Counted from the stretch's first letter, positions 20,337 through 29,595 are shown. The stretch is 64,000 bases of DNA from Shewanella sp. NFH-SH190041 (GCF_024363255.1 NZ_AP026070.1:2790001-2854000), one strand, 5' to 3'. The notes: generated from the sequence alone by a model not told the origin. Translations and numbers: made by a program.

Positions 20337-20412
20337 TGGTGGGTCGTGAAGGATTCGAACCTTCGACCAATTGGTTAAAAGCCAACTGCTCTACCGACTG
20401 AGCTAACGACCC
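20337..20412 (-). tRNA. tRNA-Lys(UUU), copy 1 from the left
   Basis: A 76-base tRNA with an encoded CCA end. The anticodon loop CTTTTAA gives anticodon UUU; D-loop GTCGGTA and T-loop TTCGAAT are standard. This is the most promoter-distal of thirteen copies transcribed leftward. Confidence 0.97.
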
Positions 20413-20449
20413 ATATTGTATCTTGCAAACCCCTTCCCGAAGAAAAGAG

Positions 20450-20525
20450 TGGTGGGTCGTGAAGGATTCGAACCTTCGACCAATTGGTTAAAAGCCAACT
20501 GCTCTACCGACTGAGCTAACGACCC
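20450..20525 (-). tRNA. tRNA-Lys(UUU), copy 2
   Basis: Same mature sequence as copy 1, CCA encoded. Separated from copy 1 by a 37-base spacer of type A (ACCCCTTC). Confidence 0.97.
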
Positions 20526-20563
20526 ATATTGTATCTTGCAAAACTCCTTCCCGAAGAAAAGAG

Positions 20564-20639
20564 TGGTGGGTCGTGAAGGATTCGAACCTTCGACCAATTG
20601 GTTAAAAGCCAACTGCTCTACCGACTGAGCTAACGACCC
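20564..20639 (-). tRNA. tRNA-Lys(UUU), copy 3
   Basis: Same mature sequence, CCA encoded. Separated from copy 2 by a 38-base spacer of type B (AACTCCTTC). Confidence 0.97.
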
Positions 20640-20676
20640 ATATTGTATCTTGCAAACCCTTTCCCGAAGAAAAGAG

Positions 20677-20752
20677 TGGTGGGTCGTGAAGGATTCGAAC
20701 CTTCGACCAATTGGTTAAAAGCCAACTGCTCTACCGACTGAGCTAACGACCC
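20677..20752 (-). tRNA. tRNA-Lys(UUU), copy 4
   Basis: Same mature sequence, CCA encoded. The spacer to copy 3 is 37 bases, type C (ACCCTTTC). Confidence 0.97.
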
Positions 20753-20789
20753 ATATTGTATCTTGCAAACCCTTTCCCGAAGAAAAGAG

Positions 20790-20865
20790 TGGTGGGTCGT
20801 GAAGGATTCGAACCTTCGACCAATTGGTTAAAAGCCAACTGCTCTACCGACTGAGCTAACGACCC
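20790..20865 (-). tRNA. tRNA-Lys(UUU), copy 5
   Basis: Same mature sequence, CCA encoded. The spacer to copy 4 is type C. Confidence 0.97.
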
Positions 20866-20903
20866 ATATTGTATCTTGCAAAACTCCTTCCCGAAGAAAA
20901 GAG

Positions 20904-20979
20904 TGGTGGGTCGTGAAGGATTCGAACCTTCGACCAATTGGTTAAAAGCCAACTGCTCTACCGACTGAGCTAACGACCC
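20904..20979 (-). tRNA. tRNA-Lys(UUU), copy 6
   Basis: Same mature sequence, CCA encoded. The spacer to copy 5 is type B. Confidence 0.97.
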
Positions 20980-21016
20980 ATATTGTATCTTGCAAACCCC
21001 TTCCCGAAGAAAAGAG

Positions 21017-21092
21017 TGGTGGGTCGTGAAGGATTCGAACCTTCGACCAATTGGTTAAAAGCCAACTGCTCTACCGACTGAGCTAACGACCC
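21017..21092 (-). tRNA. tRNA-Lys(UUU), copy 7
   Basis: Same mature sequence, CCA encoded. The spacer to copy 6 is type A. Confidence 0.97.
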
Positions 21093-21129
21093 ATATTGTA
21101 TCTTGCAAACCCTTTCCCGAAGAAAAGAG

Positions 21130-21205
21130 TGGTGGGTCGTGAAGGATTCGAACCTTCGACCAATTGGTTAAAAGCCAACTGCTCTACCGACTGAGCTAAC
21201 GACCC
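21130..21205 (-). tRNA. tRNA-Lys(UUU), copy 8
   Basis: Same mature sequence, CCA encoded. The spacer to copy 7 is type C. Confidence 0.97.
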
Positions 21206-21243
21206 ATATTGTATCTTGCAAAACTCCTTCCCGAAGAAAAGAG

Positions 21244-21319
21244 TGGTGGGTCGTGAAGGATTCGAACCTTCGACCAATTGGTTAAAAGCCAACTGCTCTA
21301 CCGACTGAGCTAACGACCC
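21244..21319 (-). tRNA. tRNA-Lys(UUU), copy 9
   Basis: Same mature sequence, CCA encoded. The spacer to copy 8 is type B. Confidence 0.97.
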
Positions 21320-21356
21320 ATATTGTATCTTGCAAACCCCTTCCCGAAGAAAAGAG

Positions 21357-21432
21357 TGGTGGGTCGTGAAGGATTCGAACCTTCGACCAATTGGTTAAAA
21401 GCCAACTGCTCTACCGACTGAGCTAACGACCC
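21357..21432 (-). tRNA. tRNA-Lys(UUU), copy 10
   Basis: Same mature sequence, CCA encoded. The spacer to copy 9 is type A. Confidence 0.97.
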
Positions 21433-21469
21433 ATATTGTATCTTGCAAACCCTTTCCCGAAGAAAAGAG

Positions 21470-21545
21470 TGGTGGGTCGTGAAGGATTCGAACCTTCGAC
21501 CAATTGGTTAAAAGCCAACTGCTCTACCGACTGAGCTAACGACCC
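21470..21545 (-). tRNA. tRNA-Lys(UUU), copy 11
   Basis: Same mature sequence, CCA encoded. The spacer to copy 10 is type C. Confidence 0.97.
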
Positions 21546-21582
21546 ATATTGTATCTTGCAAACCCTTTCCCGAAGAAAAGAG

Positions 21583-21658
21583 TGGTGGGTCGTGAAGGAT
21601 TCGAACCTTCGACCAATTGGTTAAAAGCCAACTGCTCTACCGACTGAGCTAACGACCC
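21583..21658 (-). tRNA. tRNA-Lys(UUU), copy 12
   Basis: Same mature sequence, CCA encoded. The spacer to copy 11 is type C. Confidence 0.97.
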
Positions 21659-21695
21659 ATATTGTATCTTGCAAACCCTTTCCCGAAGAAAAGAG

Positions 21696-21771
21696 TGGTG
21701 GGTCGTGAAGGATTCGAACCTTCGACCAATTGGTTAAAAGCCAACTGCTCTACCGACTGAGCTAACGACCC
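21696..21771 (-). tRNA. tRNA-Lys(UUU), copy 13, promoter-proximal
   Basis: Same mature sequence, CCA encoded. The spacer to copy 12 is type C. This is the first copy after the array promoter at 21816-21843. Confidence 0.97.
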
Positions 21772-21815
21772 ACTAGTTTTGCCTCGTTGCGGCCTGTGCC
21801 GCTCCGAGGGCGCCT

Positions 21816-21843
21816 ATAATACCGTTTTCGAATTTGCTTGCAA
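21816..21843 (-). promoter_or_regulatory. Promoter of the tRNA-Lys array, with stable-RNA discriminator
   Basis: Read on the minus strand: -35 TTGCAA (21838-21843), 16-base spacer, -10 TATTAT (21816-21821), then a GC-rich discriminator AGGCGCCC. That discriminator is typical of rRNA and tRNA promoters under stringent (ppGpp) control. The -35 box lies inside an inverted repeat GAATTTGC ... GCAAATTC (21830-21853). Confidence 0.75.
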
Positions 21844-21853
21844 GCGCAAATTC
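21830..21853. repeat. Inverted repeat over the tRNA promoter -35 region
   Basis: Eight-base arms GAATTTGC and GCAAATTC flank TTGCAAGC, whose core TTGCAA is itself palindromic. It could be an operator or the 3' hairpin of the incoming cpoB transcript; no T tract follows. Confidence 0.5.
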
Positions 21854-21907
21854 CTTATTTTGTATCACTTGCCTGAAAAACAGGCTAAGCGCATATTTTT
21901 TAGTTAA

Positions 21908-22651
21908 TCAGGCTTTTAAGCCTGTTAATTGTTGACCAGCAATCCGGGCTGCTGAGCTATTAGCGTACTCCTTGAGTACCTGCTTATAGAACTTTTTCGC
22001 GTTGAGTTGATCACCTGATTTCTCAGCAATTAACCCCAACTTCAACATGCAATCAGCTCGCTTGCTGGATTTAGGATAATTATTCACCACAACTGCAAAA
22101 GATTTCTGCGCAGCCGCATAATCTTTCTTCTTATACAGTAATTGCCCCAACCAATAATTAGCATTCGGGATCAAGGTCGAATGAGGATATTGCTCAATAA
22201 AATTCTGGAATGCTGGGATAGCTTCATCATAGAGGCGATCTTTACGCACTAAATTCAGTGCATATTCATAACTGGCTGTTTCATCCAAGGATGAATCTGC
22301 AGCTACTGCAGGTTGAGAGTTAATAACATCCGCAGACGCAGCGGGAGCAGCTGGCTTTGACGTCGACAATTGAGCAATCTCATCATACAACTGGCGCTGA
22401 CGCTCTAACATCTGATTAAGCTGGTAGGTTTGTTGTTCAACCAAACCCCGAAGGTTTTGTACATCTTGCTGCAGAGTATCGACTTGATTCTGCATGGCAA
22501 AGTCCGCCTGTTGCTTCGCTTTAATCACGCGCTCCAAACGGGAAATACGATCGGCATCACTGTTGCCAGCCAGATCATCAACTGGCGCAGGGGCTGCCAT
22601 TGCAGCCCCTGCGCCCATGAAAATGATGGTGGCCAATAAGGCTCGTTTCAT
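21908..22651 (-). CDS. cpoB: Cell division coordinator CpoB (YbgF)
   Basis: A 247-residue periplasmic protein. Signal peptide ends AMA before APAPVDD. An N-terminal trimerising coiled coil spans about 35-95, a Pro/Ala-rich linker about 97-120, and TPR-like repeats 125-245 (YEYALNLVRKDRLYDEAI, ANYWLGQLLYKKKDY). CpoB links the Tol-Pal machine to septal peptidoglycan synthesis. It is the last gene of the Tol-Pal operon, 22 bases after pal. Confidence 0.93.
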   Translation of the reverse strand: MKRALLATIIFMGAGAAMAAPAPVDDLAGNSDADRISRLERVIKAKQQADFAMQNQVDTLQQDVQNLRGLVEQQTYQLNQMLERQRQLYDEIAQLSTSKPAAPAASADVINSQPAVAADSSLDETASYEYALNLVRKDRLYDEAIPAFQNFIEQYPHSTLIPNANYWLGQLLYKKKDYAAAQKSFAVVVNNYPKSSKRADCMLKLGLIAEKSGDQLNAKKFYKQVLKEYANSSAARIAGQQLTGLKA

Positions 22652-22673
22652 TCTCTCTTATCCTATATAACTA

Positions 22674-23219
22674 TCAATATACCAATACCGCACGACGGTT
22701 CTTCGCAAACCCTTCATTTGTACGTGACAAATCTAGCGGTTTTTCTTCCCCATAGCTGACAATGGTCATTTGACTTGGCATCACACCCATGCTCTGCAAA
22801 TATTTTGCAACCGCTTTCGCCCGGCGCTCACCCAAAGCAATATTATATTCAGGCGTGCCACGTTCATCAGCATGTCCCTCGATCAACACCTTTACATTAG
22901 GATGTTCAATCAGATAATTACCATGGGCCTGGATCACTTCCGCAAACTGAGGCTGAACTTCACTACGGTCGAAATCAAAATAGATAATGTGCTCTTTACG
23001 CAGTTCCTGTTCTTTTAACCGCTGTTGTTCTTCCGGGGTTAAAATTTGTGCTGCACTGCCAGTTTGCACTCCCGCATTATTCACGTCTGTGCTAGACCCA
23101 GCGGTATTACCGATATTACTACTGGTATCCGTTTCAGATTGGGAAGTTGAGCTACATGCGCCCAACGCCAACAGGGGCACGGCAACAACCATAGCTTTAA
23201 ACAACTTATTCAGTTCCAT
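22674..23219 (-). CDS. pal: Peptidoglycan-associated lipoprotein Pal
   Basis: A 181-residue outer-membrane lipoprotein. The lipobox LGAC places the lipidated Cys at 22. A Ser/Thr/Asn linker follows, then an OmpA-like peptidoglycan-binding domain (70-181) with YFDFDRSEV, EGHADERGTPEYN and the ALGERRAKAV helix. It ends at VLVY, directly on the stop codon. It anchors the Tol machinery to the wall during constriction. Located 27 bases downstream of tolB. Confidence 0.96.
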   Translation of the reverse strand: MELNKLFKAMVVAVPLLALGACSSTSQSETDTSSNIGNTAGSSTDVNNAGVQTGSAAQILTPEEQQRLKEQELRKEHIIYFDFDRSEVQPQFAEVIQAHGNYLIEHPNVKVLIEGHADERGTPEYNIALGERRAKAVAKYLQSMGVMPSQMTIVSYGEEKPLDLSRTNEGFAKNRRAVLVY

Positions 23220-23246
23220 TTTTTATCCTTCATCTTGTCATTGCTA

Positions 23247-24575
23247 TTAGAGAAACGGAGACCAAGCGGGTGATTTTACTTCACCCTGGCCAGCGGGTAA
23301 TCTCGCCTTAAAGCGCCCATCCATCGAAACGGCGGCCAACACCTGACGATCACCATAAGTCGTACCATAGATCACCATAGTACCATTCGGTGCCACACTG
23401 GGTGACTCATCCAAACGAGTAGACGTCAGTACCTGCATAAAACGGTTTTGCAGATCCATTTTGGCAATGTTGAACTTACCATTGGTACGGTTAACAAATA
23501 CCATATTTCTACCATCGGGCGTAATTGAACCACCCATATTCCACTCACCATCAAAGGTCATTCGGGTGATCTTACCTGTTCTCAAATCTACCTTATAGAT
23601 TTGTGGTCGACCGCCACGTTCAGAAGTGAACAGTAGTGACTTGCCATCAGGGAACCAAGAAGGCTCTGTATCAATGGCATAATGATTAGTGATCCGCTGT
23701 AGGGCCCCGGTCGCAATATCCACCACGTAAATTTCTGGCTGACCATCTTTAGACAGGGTTACCGCTAGCTTTTTGCCATCAGGAGAAAATGACGGCGCAC
23801 CATTAATCCCCGGATAACTCGTCACTTTACGACGCTGCTGGTTATAAATATCCTGAATAAAGATTTCCGCCTTTTGATTTTCAAAGCTGACATAAGCTAA
23901 CTCACGACCATTTGGCGACCAAGCTGGTGACATCAATGGTTCAGGAGAGCTCAGTAGCATCTGTTCATTATGCCCATCATAATCGGCAATCATCAGCTGA
24001 TACGGATTCTTCTTCGTATGGTCCACCACCACATAAGCGATACGGGTTAAAAAAGCGCCCCTGATCCCGGTCAACTTTTCATAGACAACATCACTGATCC
24101 TGTGGCCATACTGACGGAACTGCGCGGCACTAATCACGGTATCGCGACTATCCATCTGCAGGGCACTATTATCCGTTTTCCCTTGAGCGACTTGCATATG
24201 TGCTTTCACCAAGTCAACCAGCTCAAAGTGCACCAGATACTTGTCAGCACCATAGGGCTTCACAGACCCCATAACCAGGGCTTCAGCCCCAACACCAGCC
24301 CAATCTTTAGCATCAAACTGTGCCAAGGTACTAATTCCCTGCTGCGGCAGCCCCATAGGCTCAAGTGTTTTAAATGTGCCGCTACGGGTCAAATCCGACA
24401 TCACAACATCAGCAATCTGAGCAGGTGCGGGACCAGTTCCCTGCCAAGCAAATGGCAATACCGCGATAGGACGCGCTGTATCGACCCCTTCTGTGATGAC
24501 AATATCTAGCGCGGCCCGTGCCGGTACGCTCAGGATCAACAACAGCAGGGCAAAATATTTCCCCAAGGTTTTCAT
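23247..24575 (-). CDS. tolB: Tol-Pal system periplasmic beta-propeller TolB
   Basis: A 442-residue periplasmic protein with a signal peptide ending ARA before ALDIVI. It has an N-terminal alpha/beta domain and a C-terminal propeller of WD-like repeats ([47 protein letters not shown]). It binds Pal and the C-terminus of TolA. It lies nine bases downstream of tolA. Confidence 0.96.
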   Translation of the reverse strand: MKTLGKYFALLLLILSVPARAALDIVITEGVDTARPIAVLPFAWQGTGPAPAQIADVVMSDLTRSGTFKTLEPMGLPQQGISTLAQFDAKDWAGVGAEALVMGSVKPYGADKYLVHFELVDLVKAHMQVAQGKTDNSALQMDSRDTVISAAQFRQYGHRISDVVYEKLTGIRGAFLTRIAYVVVDHTKKNPYQLMIADYDGHNEQMLLSSPEPLMSPAWSPNGRELAYVSFENQKAEIFIQDIYNQQRRKVTSYPGINGAPSFSPDGKKLAVTLSKDGQPEIYVVDIATGALQRITNHYAIDTEPSWFPDGKSLLFTSERGGRPQIYKVDLRTGKITRMTFDGEWNMGGSITPDGRNMVFVNRTNGKFNIAKMDLQNRFMQVLTSTRLDESPSVAPNGTMVIYGTTYGDRQVLAAVSMDGRFKARLPAGQGEVKSPAWSPFL

Positions 24576-24584
24576 GAGACTCCC

Positions 24585-25517
24585 TTAATTAAACTCAGGT
24601 TGTACAGTTAAATTGATTTCTTTGAGCTTGTTATAGACATCTGGCTCAGACGATACCGGCAAACGGCCTGCTTTATTAATGGCTGCCTCTGCCGCACGAC
24701 AAACTAATGGATTACCATTCAGAGTACGGGTTGCAGTCACAAAACCATCCCGAGCTAAACGAATATACACCCGGCATGACTGGCCACGCATTGACTCATT
24801 CACTACTAGGTTACGTTCAATTGTCGCCTTAATCATCGCAGTATAACGCTGCACTTCAGACACGACTTGCTGATTACGTCGAGCTGAAATTGCCGCTTGC
24901 TCAGCGGCCAGTTGCTCCTGCATCTGACGTTCCTGCTCTTTACGTGCATTTTCTTCAGCTTGACGTTTACGCTCAGCTTCTTCACGACGCTTGCGCTCTT
25001 GGGCAGCCTTTTTCGCTGCAGCTTCCTCAGCCTGACGCTTCGCCTCAGCTTGCTTAGCCGCTTCTTCAGCCGCTTGTCGTTCTGCTTCTTTCTGTTTGCG
25101 ATCAGCTTCCGCTGCAGCCGCTTTTTGCTTTTCCTGTTGCTCTTTTAACTTTGCCACTTTAGCCGCATCTGTCGCCCGTTGCGCCGCAACTTCCTGCTGC
25201 TTTCGCTCAACTTCGAGCTGTTTGATCCTAGCCTGCTCTTTTTCTCGAGCCTGACGCGCTTCCTTCGCCTTACGGTCTAATTCTGCTTGACGAGCTTGTT
25301 CCTTACGCTGCTCATTCAAACGCTGCTGCTTTAATCGTTCAACTTGGGCCGTAACCTGCTTTTGATCCACCACAACCGCCTGCACCGGAGGCTGCTTGAC
25401 CTGCGGCACTTTCGGCGGGGTAGAAGTAAAATCTACCCCCAAAATCAGTACCGCAATCACGCCAAGGTGTAACCCGGCGGAAATCAACGTTGGCACAGTG
25501 AGATCCTGTTTAGCCAA
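24585..25517 (-). CDS. tolA: Tol-Pal system protein TolA
   Basis: A 310-residue inner-membrane protein that spans the periplasm. One N-terminal helix (about 12-30) with the SH-type motif SAGLH, a long Lys/Ala/Glu/Gln-rich helical domain (45-215) made of KAAAEADRKQKEAERQ-like repeats, and a C-terminal globular domain with CRVYIRLARDGFV and a second Cys (LVCRAAEAA). The coding sequence abuts tolR with no gap. Confidence 0.94.
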   Translation of the reverse strand: MAKQDLTVPTLISAGLHLGVIAVLILGVDFTSTPPKVPQVKQPPVQAVVVDQKQVTAQVERLKQQRLNEQRKEQARQAELDRKAKEARQAREKEQARIKQLEVERKQQEVAAQRATDAAKVAKLKEQQEKQKAAAAEADRKQKEAERQAAEEAAKQAEAKRQAEEAAAKKAAQERKRREEAERKRQAEENARKEQERQMQEQLAAEQAAISARRNQQVVSEVQRYTAMIKATIERNLVVNESMRGQSCRVYIRLARDGFVTATRTLNGNPLVCRAAEAAINKAGRLPVSSEPDVYNKLKEINLTVQPEFN

Positions 25518-25955
25518 TTATTTATCCTCCGGTGATTCAGTCATCAACCCAACAGATGGCACACCCGCTTTTTGCAATGTCACCATCAATTGGATCACCC
25601 TTTCGTAAGGAATGGCGCGATCTGCTTTAACCACCACAGGACGATCGGGTTCTAATTGCGTTATTGCAGCAACCCGAACGGCGATATCATTTAAATCCAA
25701 TGGTGCGCGACTAGAGCTACTCCCCACATCCAAGTAATAGTCCCCTTGACTATCAATCGATGCGACTACGGGAGGCTTACTCTGAGCAGGCAACGGCTCG
25801 GCTTGTCCCTGGGGCAAATCAACCTTTACCCCCTGAGTGACAATCGGCGCGGTCACCATAAAGATAATCAACAGTACCAGCATGACATCGATGTAAGGCA
25901 CCACATTGATTTCAGCGACCGGCCGCCGGCGCTTGCGCTGATACATTGGCATCAT
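25518..25955 (-). CDS. tolR: Tol-Pal proton channel subunit TolR
   Basis: A 145-residue ExbD/TolR protein. The basic N-terminus [15 protein letters not shown] leads into one membrane helix carrying the essential Asp (YIDVMLVLL, about residue 24). The periplasmic domain has [14 protein letters not shown]. With TolQ it converts proton flow into TolA movement. Overlaps the end of tolQ by four bases. Confidence 0.96.
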   Translation of the reverse strand: MMPMYQRKRRRPVAEINVVPYIDVMLVLLIIFMVTAPIVTQGVKVDLPQGQAEPLPAQSKPPVVASIDSQGDYYLDVGSSSSRAPLDLNDIAVRVAAITQLEPDRPVVVKADRAIPYERVIQLMVTLQKAGVPSVGLMTESPEDK

Positions 25956-26644
25956 TGGGCAGCTTCCTTCTCACTGTATGCCTGGCGATGCAGGATGCCG
26001 GAGAATTCTTCCATAAAATTGGCATAAGCCATTTCCAATTTTTCAACACGGGTAGAAAAACGGTTATAGGCGATTACGGCAGGAATCGCGGCAAATAAGC
26101 CCATGGCCGTAGCGATCAAGGCCTCTGCAATGCCGGGGGCAACCATCGCCAACGTGGCATTCTCCACTGAGCCCAAGGCAATAAATGCGGTCATAATGCC
26201 CCATACCGTACCAAATAGACCGATATAAGGACTGGTTGAGCCAATCGTTGCCAATAGCGGTAAATTATCTTCCAATGACTCTAATTCTCGGTTTAACGCC
26301 ACCCGCATTGCACGGTAACTCCCCTCGACCAGTGCCCCCGGCGTCCGGCTACTGAGCTTATTCAAGCGGGTATATTCCTTAAACCCAGCCACAAACATGG
26401 CTTCAGTGCCGCTATTTTTATCACCACGCGCAGATAACTCCTGATACAGGCGGTTTAAGTCAACGCCGGACCAAAATTTATCTTCAAAGCGTTTTAGCCG
26501 AAAATCAGCTAAACGATATAATTTACGCCGTTGGATAATCACGGCCCATGATAAAATGGACAGCCCCAATAACGTCAGCATCACCAACTTGACCAGCAAA
26601 CTGGCCTGCATAAACAGTCCGATAAAAGAAATATCAGCTGACAC
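25952..26644 (-). CDS. tolQ: Tol-Pal proton channel subunit TolQ
   Basis: A 230-residue three-helix membrane protein (MotA/TolQ/ExbB family). The frame is open to an ATG at 26680, deep in ybgC, but a GTG at 26642-26644 preceded by AGGAG (26651-26656, six-base spacing) gives exactly the E. coli TolQ length of 230, so I choose it. Signature regions are [11 protein letters not shown], the long loop, and the conserved [19 protein letters not shown] and [20 protein letters not shown] helices. It overlaps the 3' end of ybgC by 11 bases. Confidence 0.94.
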   Translation of the reverse strand: MSADISFIGLFMQASLLVKLVMLTLLGLSILSWAVIIQRRKLYRLADFRLKRFEDKFWSGVDLNRLYQELSARGDKNSGTEAMFVAGFKEYTRLNKLSSRTPGALVEGSYRAMRVALNRELESLEDNLPLLATIGSTSPYIGLFGTVWGIMTAFIALGSVENATLAMVAPGIAEALIATAMGLFAAIPAVIAYNRFSTRVEKLEMAYANFMEEFSGILHRQAYSEKEAAQ

Positions 26645-27032
26645 GAATAAACTCCTGCACAATAAATAGAGGGATCGCATGGGGTTTCATGCGAGATAGC
26701 TGCACACAGGCAATGGAAATCACGCCTTCGCAGTAACATTGCCCCTCAGCATCCACCAACTGCTGGTGAAACACTAAAGAAGCCCGCTTGACTGACTGAA
26801 TACGGCTTATAACGGTCAATTCCTGTTCAAATCGGGCTGCTCGACGAAATTGAATATCAGCATGACGGACCACAAATGCAATATCCTGTGCCAATAACGC
26901 TGTCTGACTTATTCCCATTGATTTAAGCCATTGGGTTCTTGCTCGCTCGAAAAAATTTAGGTAGTTAGAATGATAAACAACACCACCGGCGTCGGTATCT
27001 TCGTAATACACTGTTATAGGCCAATGAAACAT
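26634..27032 (-). CDS. ybgC: Acyl-CoA thioesterase YbgC
   Basis: A 132-residue hot-dog-fold thioesterase, first gene of the Tol-Pal operon. The active-site motif [17 protein letters not shown] (about 9-25) contains the catalytic Asp. It hydrolyses acyl-CoA or acyl-ACP thioesters and is thought to connect phospholipid synthesis with the envelope. The operon promoter lies 42-70 bases upstream. Confidence 0.94.
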   Translation of the reverse strand: MFHWPITVYYEDTDAGGVVYHSNYLNFFERARTQWLKSMGISQTALLAQDIAFVVRHADIQFRRAARFEQELTVISRIQSVKRASLVFHQQLVDAEGQCYCEGVISIACVQLSRMKPHAIPLFIVQEFIRVS

Positions 27033-27073
27033 TTTTGATGTATTGCAAATTCAAGTCAGTCAAATTAGCCACA

Positions 27074-27102
27074 ACTATACCTGCCATCAGGGTTGTTGTG
27101 AA
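27074..27102 (-). promoter_or_regulatory. Sigma70-type promoter of the ybgC-tol-pal operon
   Basis: On the minus strand: -35 TTCACA (27097-27102), exact 17-base spacer, -10 TATAGT (27074-27079); each box matches five of six consensus bases. Confidence 0.7.
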
Positions 27103-27136
27103 TGCCACTATGCGATAAGTCATTATTAAAAGGCGC

Positions 27137-27165
27137 AAAAAAAGGGAGCCTTTGCCCCCTTTTTA
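27137..27165 (-). terminator. Intrinsic terminator of the prolyl oligopeptidase gene
   Basis: On the minus strand the stem AAAGGGGGC ... GCTCCCTTT is followed by a run of T. It lies about 24 bases after the stop codon at 27189, between that gene and the Tol operon promoter. Confidence 0.8.
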
Positions 27166-27188
27166 TATTCAAAACCGCTAAAACAATG

Positions 27189-29351
27189 CTAAAGCTTCAT
27201 TGGCAGTGATAAACCGAAGTTATGCCATAAAAAGGTATAAATATCTGCAAATTCATCAATTTTCATTGCAGTCGGCTTACCGGCACCATGTCCAGCCTTA
27301 GACTCAATCCGCATAATTACAGGCGCATTCCCCTGCTGAGCCGGCTGTAATCTAGCCGCAAATTTAAAACTGTGTGCCGGCACCACTCGATCATCATGAT
27401 CCGCTGTCATCACCATGGTGGCGGGGTATGCTCTTGGTTCAATATTATGATAAGGCGAATAGGCCAATAGTGTTTTGAACTGCTCAGGGTCTTCTGCACT
27501 ACCGTATTCACTGGCCCAAGCCCAACCTATGGTAAATTTGTGAAAACGCAACATATCCAATACGCCAACTGCGGGCAATACAGCGGCAAACAATTCGGGT
27601 CGTTGAGTCAGCGCCGCGCCCATTAATAAACCGCCATTACTGCGGCCATAAGCGCCCAATTTTGTGGTATTGGTGTAGCCTTGATCAATCAGATACTCAG
27701 CTGCAGCATAGTAGTCATCAAATACATTCTGCTTTTTATCTAACATACCGGCCTGATGCCAAGCCTCACCGTACTCTGCCCCACCGCGTAGGTTCGGTAC
27801 CGCATACACTCCGCCCATATCAAGCCATGCAATGGTTGCAGGACTGAACCTTGGCGTTAACGAAATTGAAAAACCGCCATAGGCATAGAGCAAGGTTGGG
27901 TTCTTACCATTACGCTGCATTCCTTTGCGATAAGAAATGATCATCGGAACCCGAGTACCGTCCTTACTGTAATAAAACACCTGCTCAGACACATAGTTGG
28001 TTGGATCAAATGCCGTTTGTGGCTTGGCATAAACACTGGATTTACCGCTTCTAAAATCGTAACGATAAATGGTGGTCGGTTGAATATAACTACTGAAGCT
28101 GTAATAAAAGTAATCATTACTCCGCTTGCCATAAGGGCCACCGACACTGCCTTTACCAGGCAAAATAACATCCTGACGTTTCACGCCGCCCATGCTGTAA
28201 ACCGATAGTTGCCCAACAACATCATGCAGATAGCTCACCACTAAATGATCATTAATCAATGACACGGCACTGAGGGTGTCATCTGATTCAGGGATAATCA
28301 CATCCCAATGTCGTTTGGCCGGTTTATTGATATCAATAGCAATCACCTGACCTTTGGGAGCTTGCCAATCTGTTTTAAAATAAAATAATGGGCCATCATT
28401 GCCGATAAACTGGAACTCAGCTTCCAGTTGGCTGATTAACTCAACCACTTTCGCATTATCATGCTGTAAAGATTGATAGAAAAAACGGTTACGAGAGTCT
28501 GTTCCTTGAGACACATTGATCAGTAGATAATCGCCTTTCTCGGAAACTGTGCTCCAAAAGCCCCAATCTTTATTTTGTGGCCGCTGGTAAATCAACTTAT
28601 CCTGAGACTGATCAGTTCCCAACCTGTGGTAATAGACCTTCTGGTTAAAATTCACATCAGCCAAGACATCCCCGCCAGCTGGTGCATCATAACGGGAGTA
28701 ATAAACGCCCTGATTGTCATGATCCCACTGAGCATTGGAGAACTTAATCCAATCAAGTTTATCTGACAGTAATTTGCCACTGGCAACATCCATAAAATAC
28801 CAGCTTTGCCAATCAGAGCCTGACTGTGATACGCCATAGGCTAACGTTTTACCATCATTACTCACCGAAACGCCGGACAGTGCCACCGTGCCATCAGCAG
28901 AAAGGCTATTAGGATCTAGCAGTACTCGACTTTTCCCGCCTTTGGGGGTCACATAGAGAATAGACTGAGCCTGCAAACCATCGTTACGGTACACAAACTG
29001 ATTACGACCATACTCAAATGGCGCGGACACTTTTTCGTAATTCCACAGTTCAGTAATGCGAGCTACGACAGCCGCTTTACCGGGAATTGTAGCCAAATAC
29101 TGATGACCAAATACCTGTTGCTGTTTTACCCAATCAGCGGTTTCCGCATCGTTAACCTCTAAATGCCGGAAAGGGTCAGGTACAGGCACACCATGAATAG
29201 TTTCGACCAATGGCTCGGCTGCAGTTGCCGGGTAAACAATCTTTTTGGTATCAGCTTCATTCACCACCGGAGCACTGGTATGACAGGCGCCCAATACACT
29301 TCCTAGCACGAGTGCCATCGCACTGCGCTTCAATCCTGTGATCTTTGTCAT
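27189..29351 (-). CDS. Prolyl oligopeptidase family (S9A) lipoprotein
   Basis: A 720-residue serine peptidase. The lipobox LGAC near residue 20-23 predicts a lipid-anchored protein exposed to the periplasm or surface, unlike the cytoplasmic mammalian enzyme. The N-terminal propeller covers about 80-430. The catalytic domain has GRSNGG (Ser near 570), DHDDRVVP (Asp near 652) and AGHGAGK (His near 687). It cleaves short Pro-containing peptides. It is monocistronic with its own terminator. Upstream lies a long spacer that holds a candidate small RNA on the other strand. Confidence 0.93.
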   Translation of the reverse strand: MTKITGLKRSAMALVLGSVLGACHTSAPVVNEADTKKIVYPATAAEPLVETIHGVPVPDPFRHLEVNDAETADWVKQQQVFGHQYLATIPGKAAVVARITELWNYEKVSAPFEYGRNQFVYRNDGLQAQSILYVTPKGGKSRVLLDPNSLSADGTVALSGVSVSNDGKTLAYGVSQSGSDWQSWYFMDVASGKLLSDKLDWIKFSNAQWDHDNQGVYYSRYDAPAGGDVLADVNFNQKVYYHRLGTDQSQDKLIYQRPQNKDWGFWSTVSEKGDYLLINVSQGTDSRNRFFYQSLQHDNAKVVELISQLEAEFQFIGNDGPLFYFKTDWQAPKGQVIAIDINKPAKRHWDVIIPESDDTLSAVSLINDHLVVSYLHDVVGQLSVYSMGGVKRQDVILPGKGSVGGPYGKRSNDYFYYSFSSYIQPTTIYRYDFRSGKSSVYAKPQTAFDPTNYVSEQVFYYSKDGTRVPMIISYRKGMQRNGKNPTLLYAYGGFSISLTPRFSPATIAWLDMGGVYAVPNLRGGAEYGEAWHQAGMLDKKQNVFDDYYAAAEYLIDQGYTNTTKLGAYGRSNGGLLMGAALTQRPELFAAVLPAVGVLDMLRFHKFTIGWAWASEYGSAEDPEQFKTLLAYSPYHNIEPRAYPATMVMTADHDDRVVPAHSFKFAARLQPAQQGNAPVIMRIESKAGHGAGKPTAMKIDEFADIYTFLWHNFGLSLPMKL

Positions 29352-29595
29352 TATTTATCCTGATTATTATTGTGATGACGACGGGGAAAATATGCTTGAT
29401 TGAGCACCATTTTCAACCGATATCCCGCTACTATACAAAGAATTGTTTACAAAGCAATATTGCGACAAGCTACACAAAATGCCGATGGTAAAAGCAGTGA
29501 TTTAACAAGTTATTAGCAAGCGTTCGGCGCCACATCTGCGTTTTTATGCGGTAAAAATGACTATTTCATGGGGTGATAATTGAAAAACTGATTTG

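Larger units (their letters stand above)
20337..21771 (-). repeat. Tandem array of 13 tRNA-Lys units, 113-114 bp period
   Basis: Thirteen 76-base tRNA genes alternate with twelve 37-38-base spacers. Three spacer types exist, differing only in the ACCCC/AACTCC/ACCCT segment. From left to right they run A B C C B A C B A C C C. The repeated C-B-A block (340 bp) shows that groups of three genes were duplicated together by unequal exchange. A single promoter lies to the right, so a long polycistronic tRNA precursor is expected. I see no clear terminator to the left. Confidence 0.93.

Noticed and set aside
20403..21292. Three identical 69-codon frames on the minus strand
   Set aside because: They read through tRNA-Lys genes and their spacers; the repeat is explained fully by the tRNA array.
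20337..21771. CRISPR-like regular repeat with short spacers
   Set aside because: The repeat is a complete tRNA-Lys with encoded CCA, and the spacers are nearly identical to each other rather than unique.
26645..26680. Longer TolQ start at the upstream ATG
   Set aside because: The GTG at 26642-26644 has an ideal AGGAG site and gives the standard 230-residue TolQ.
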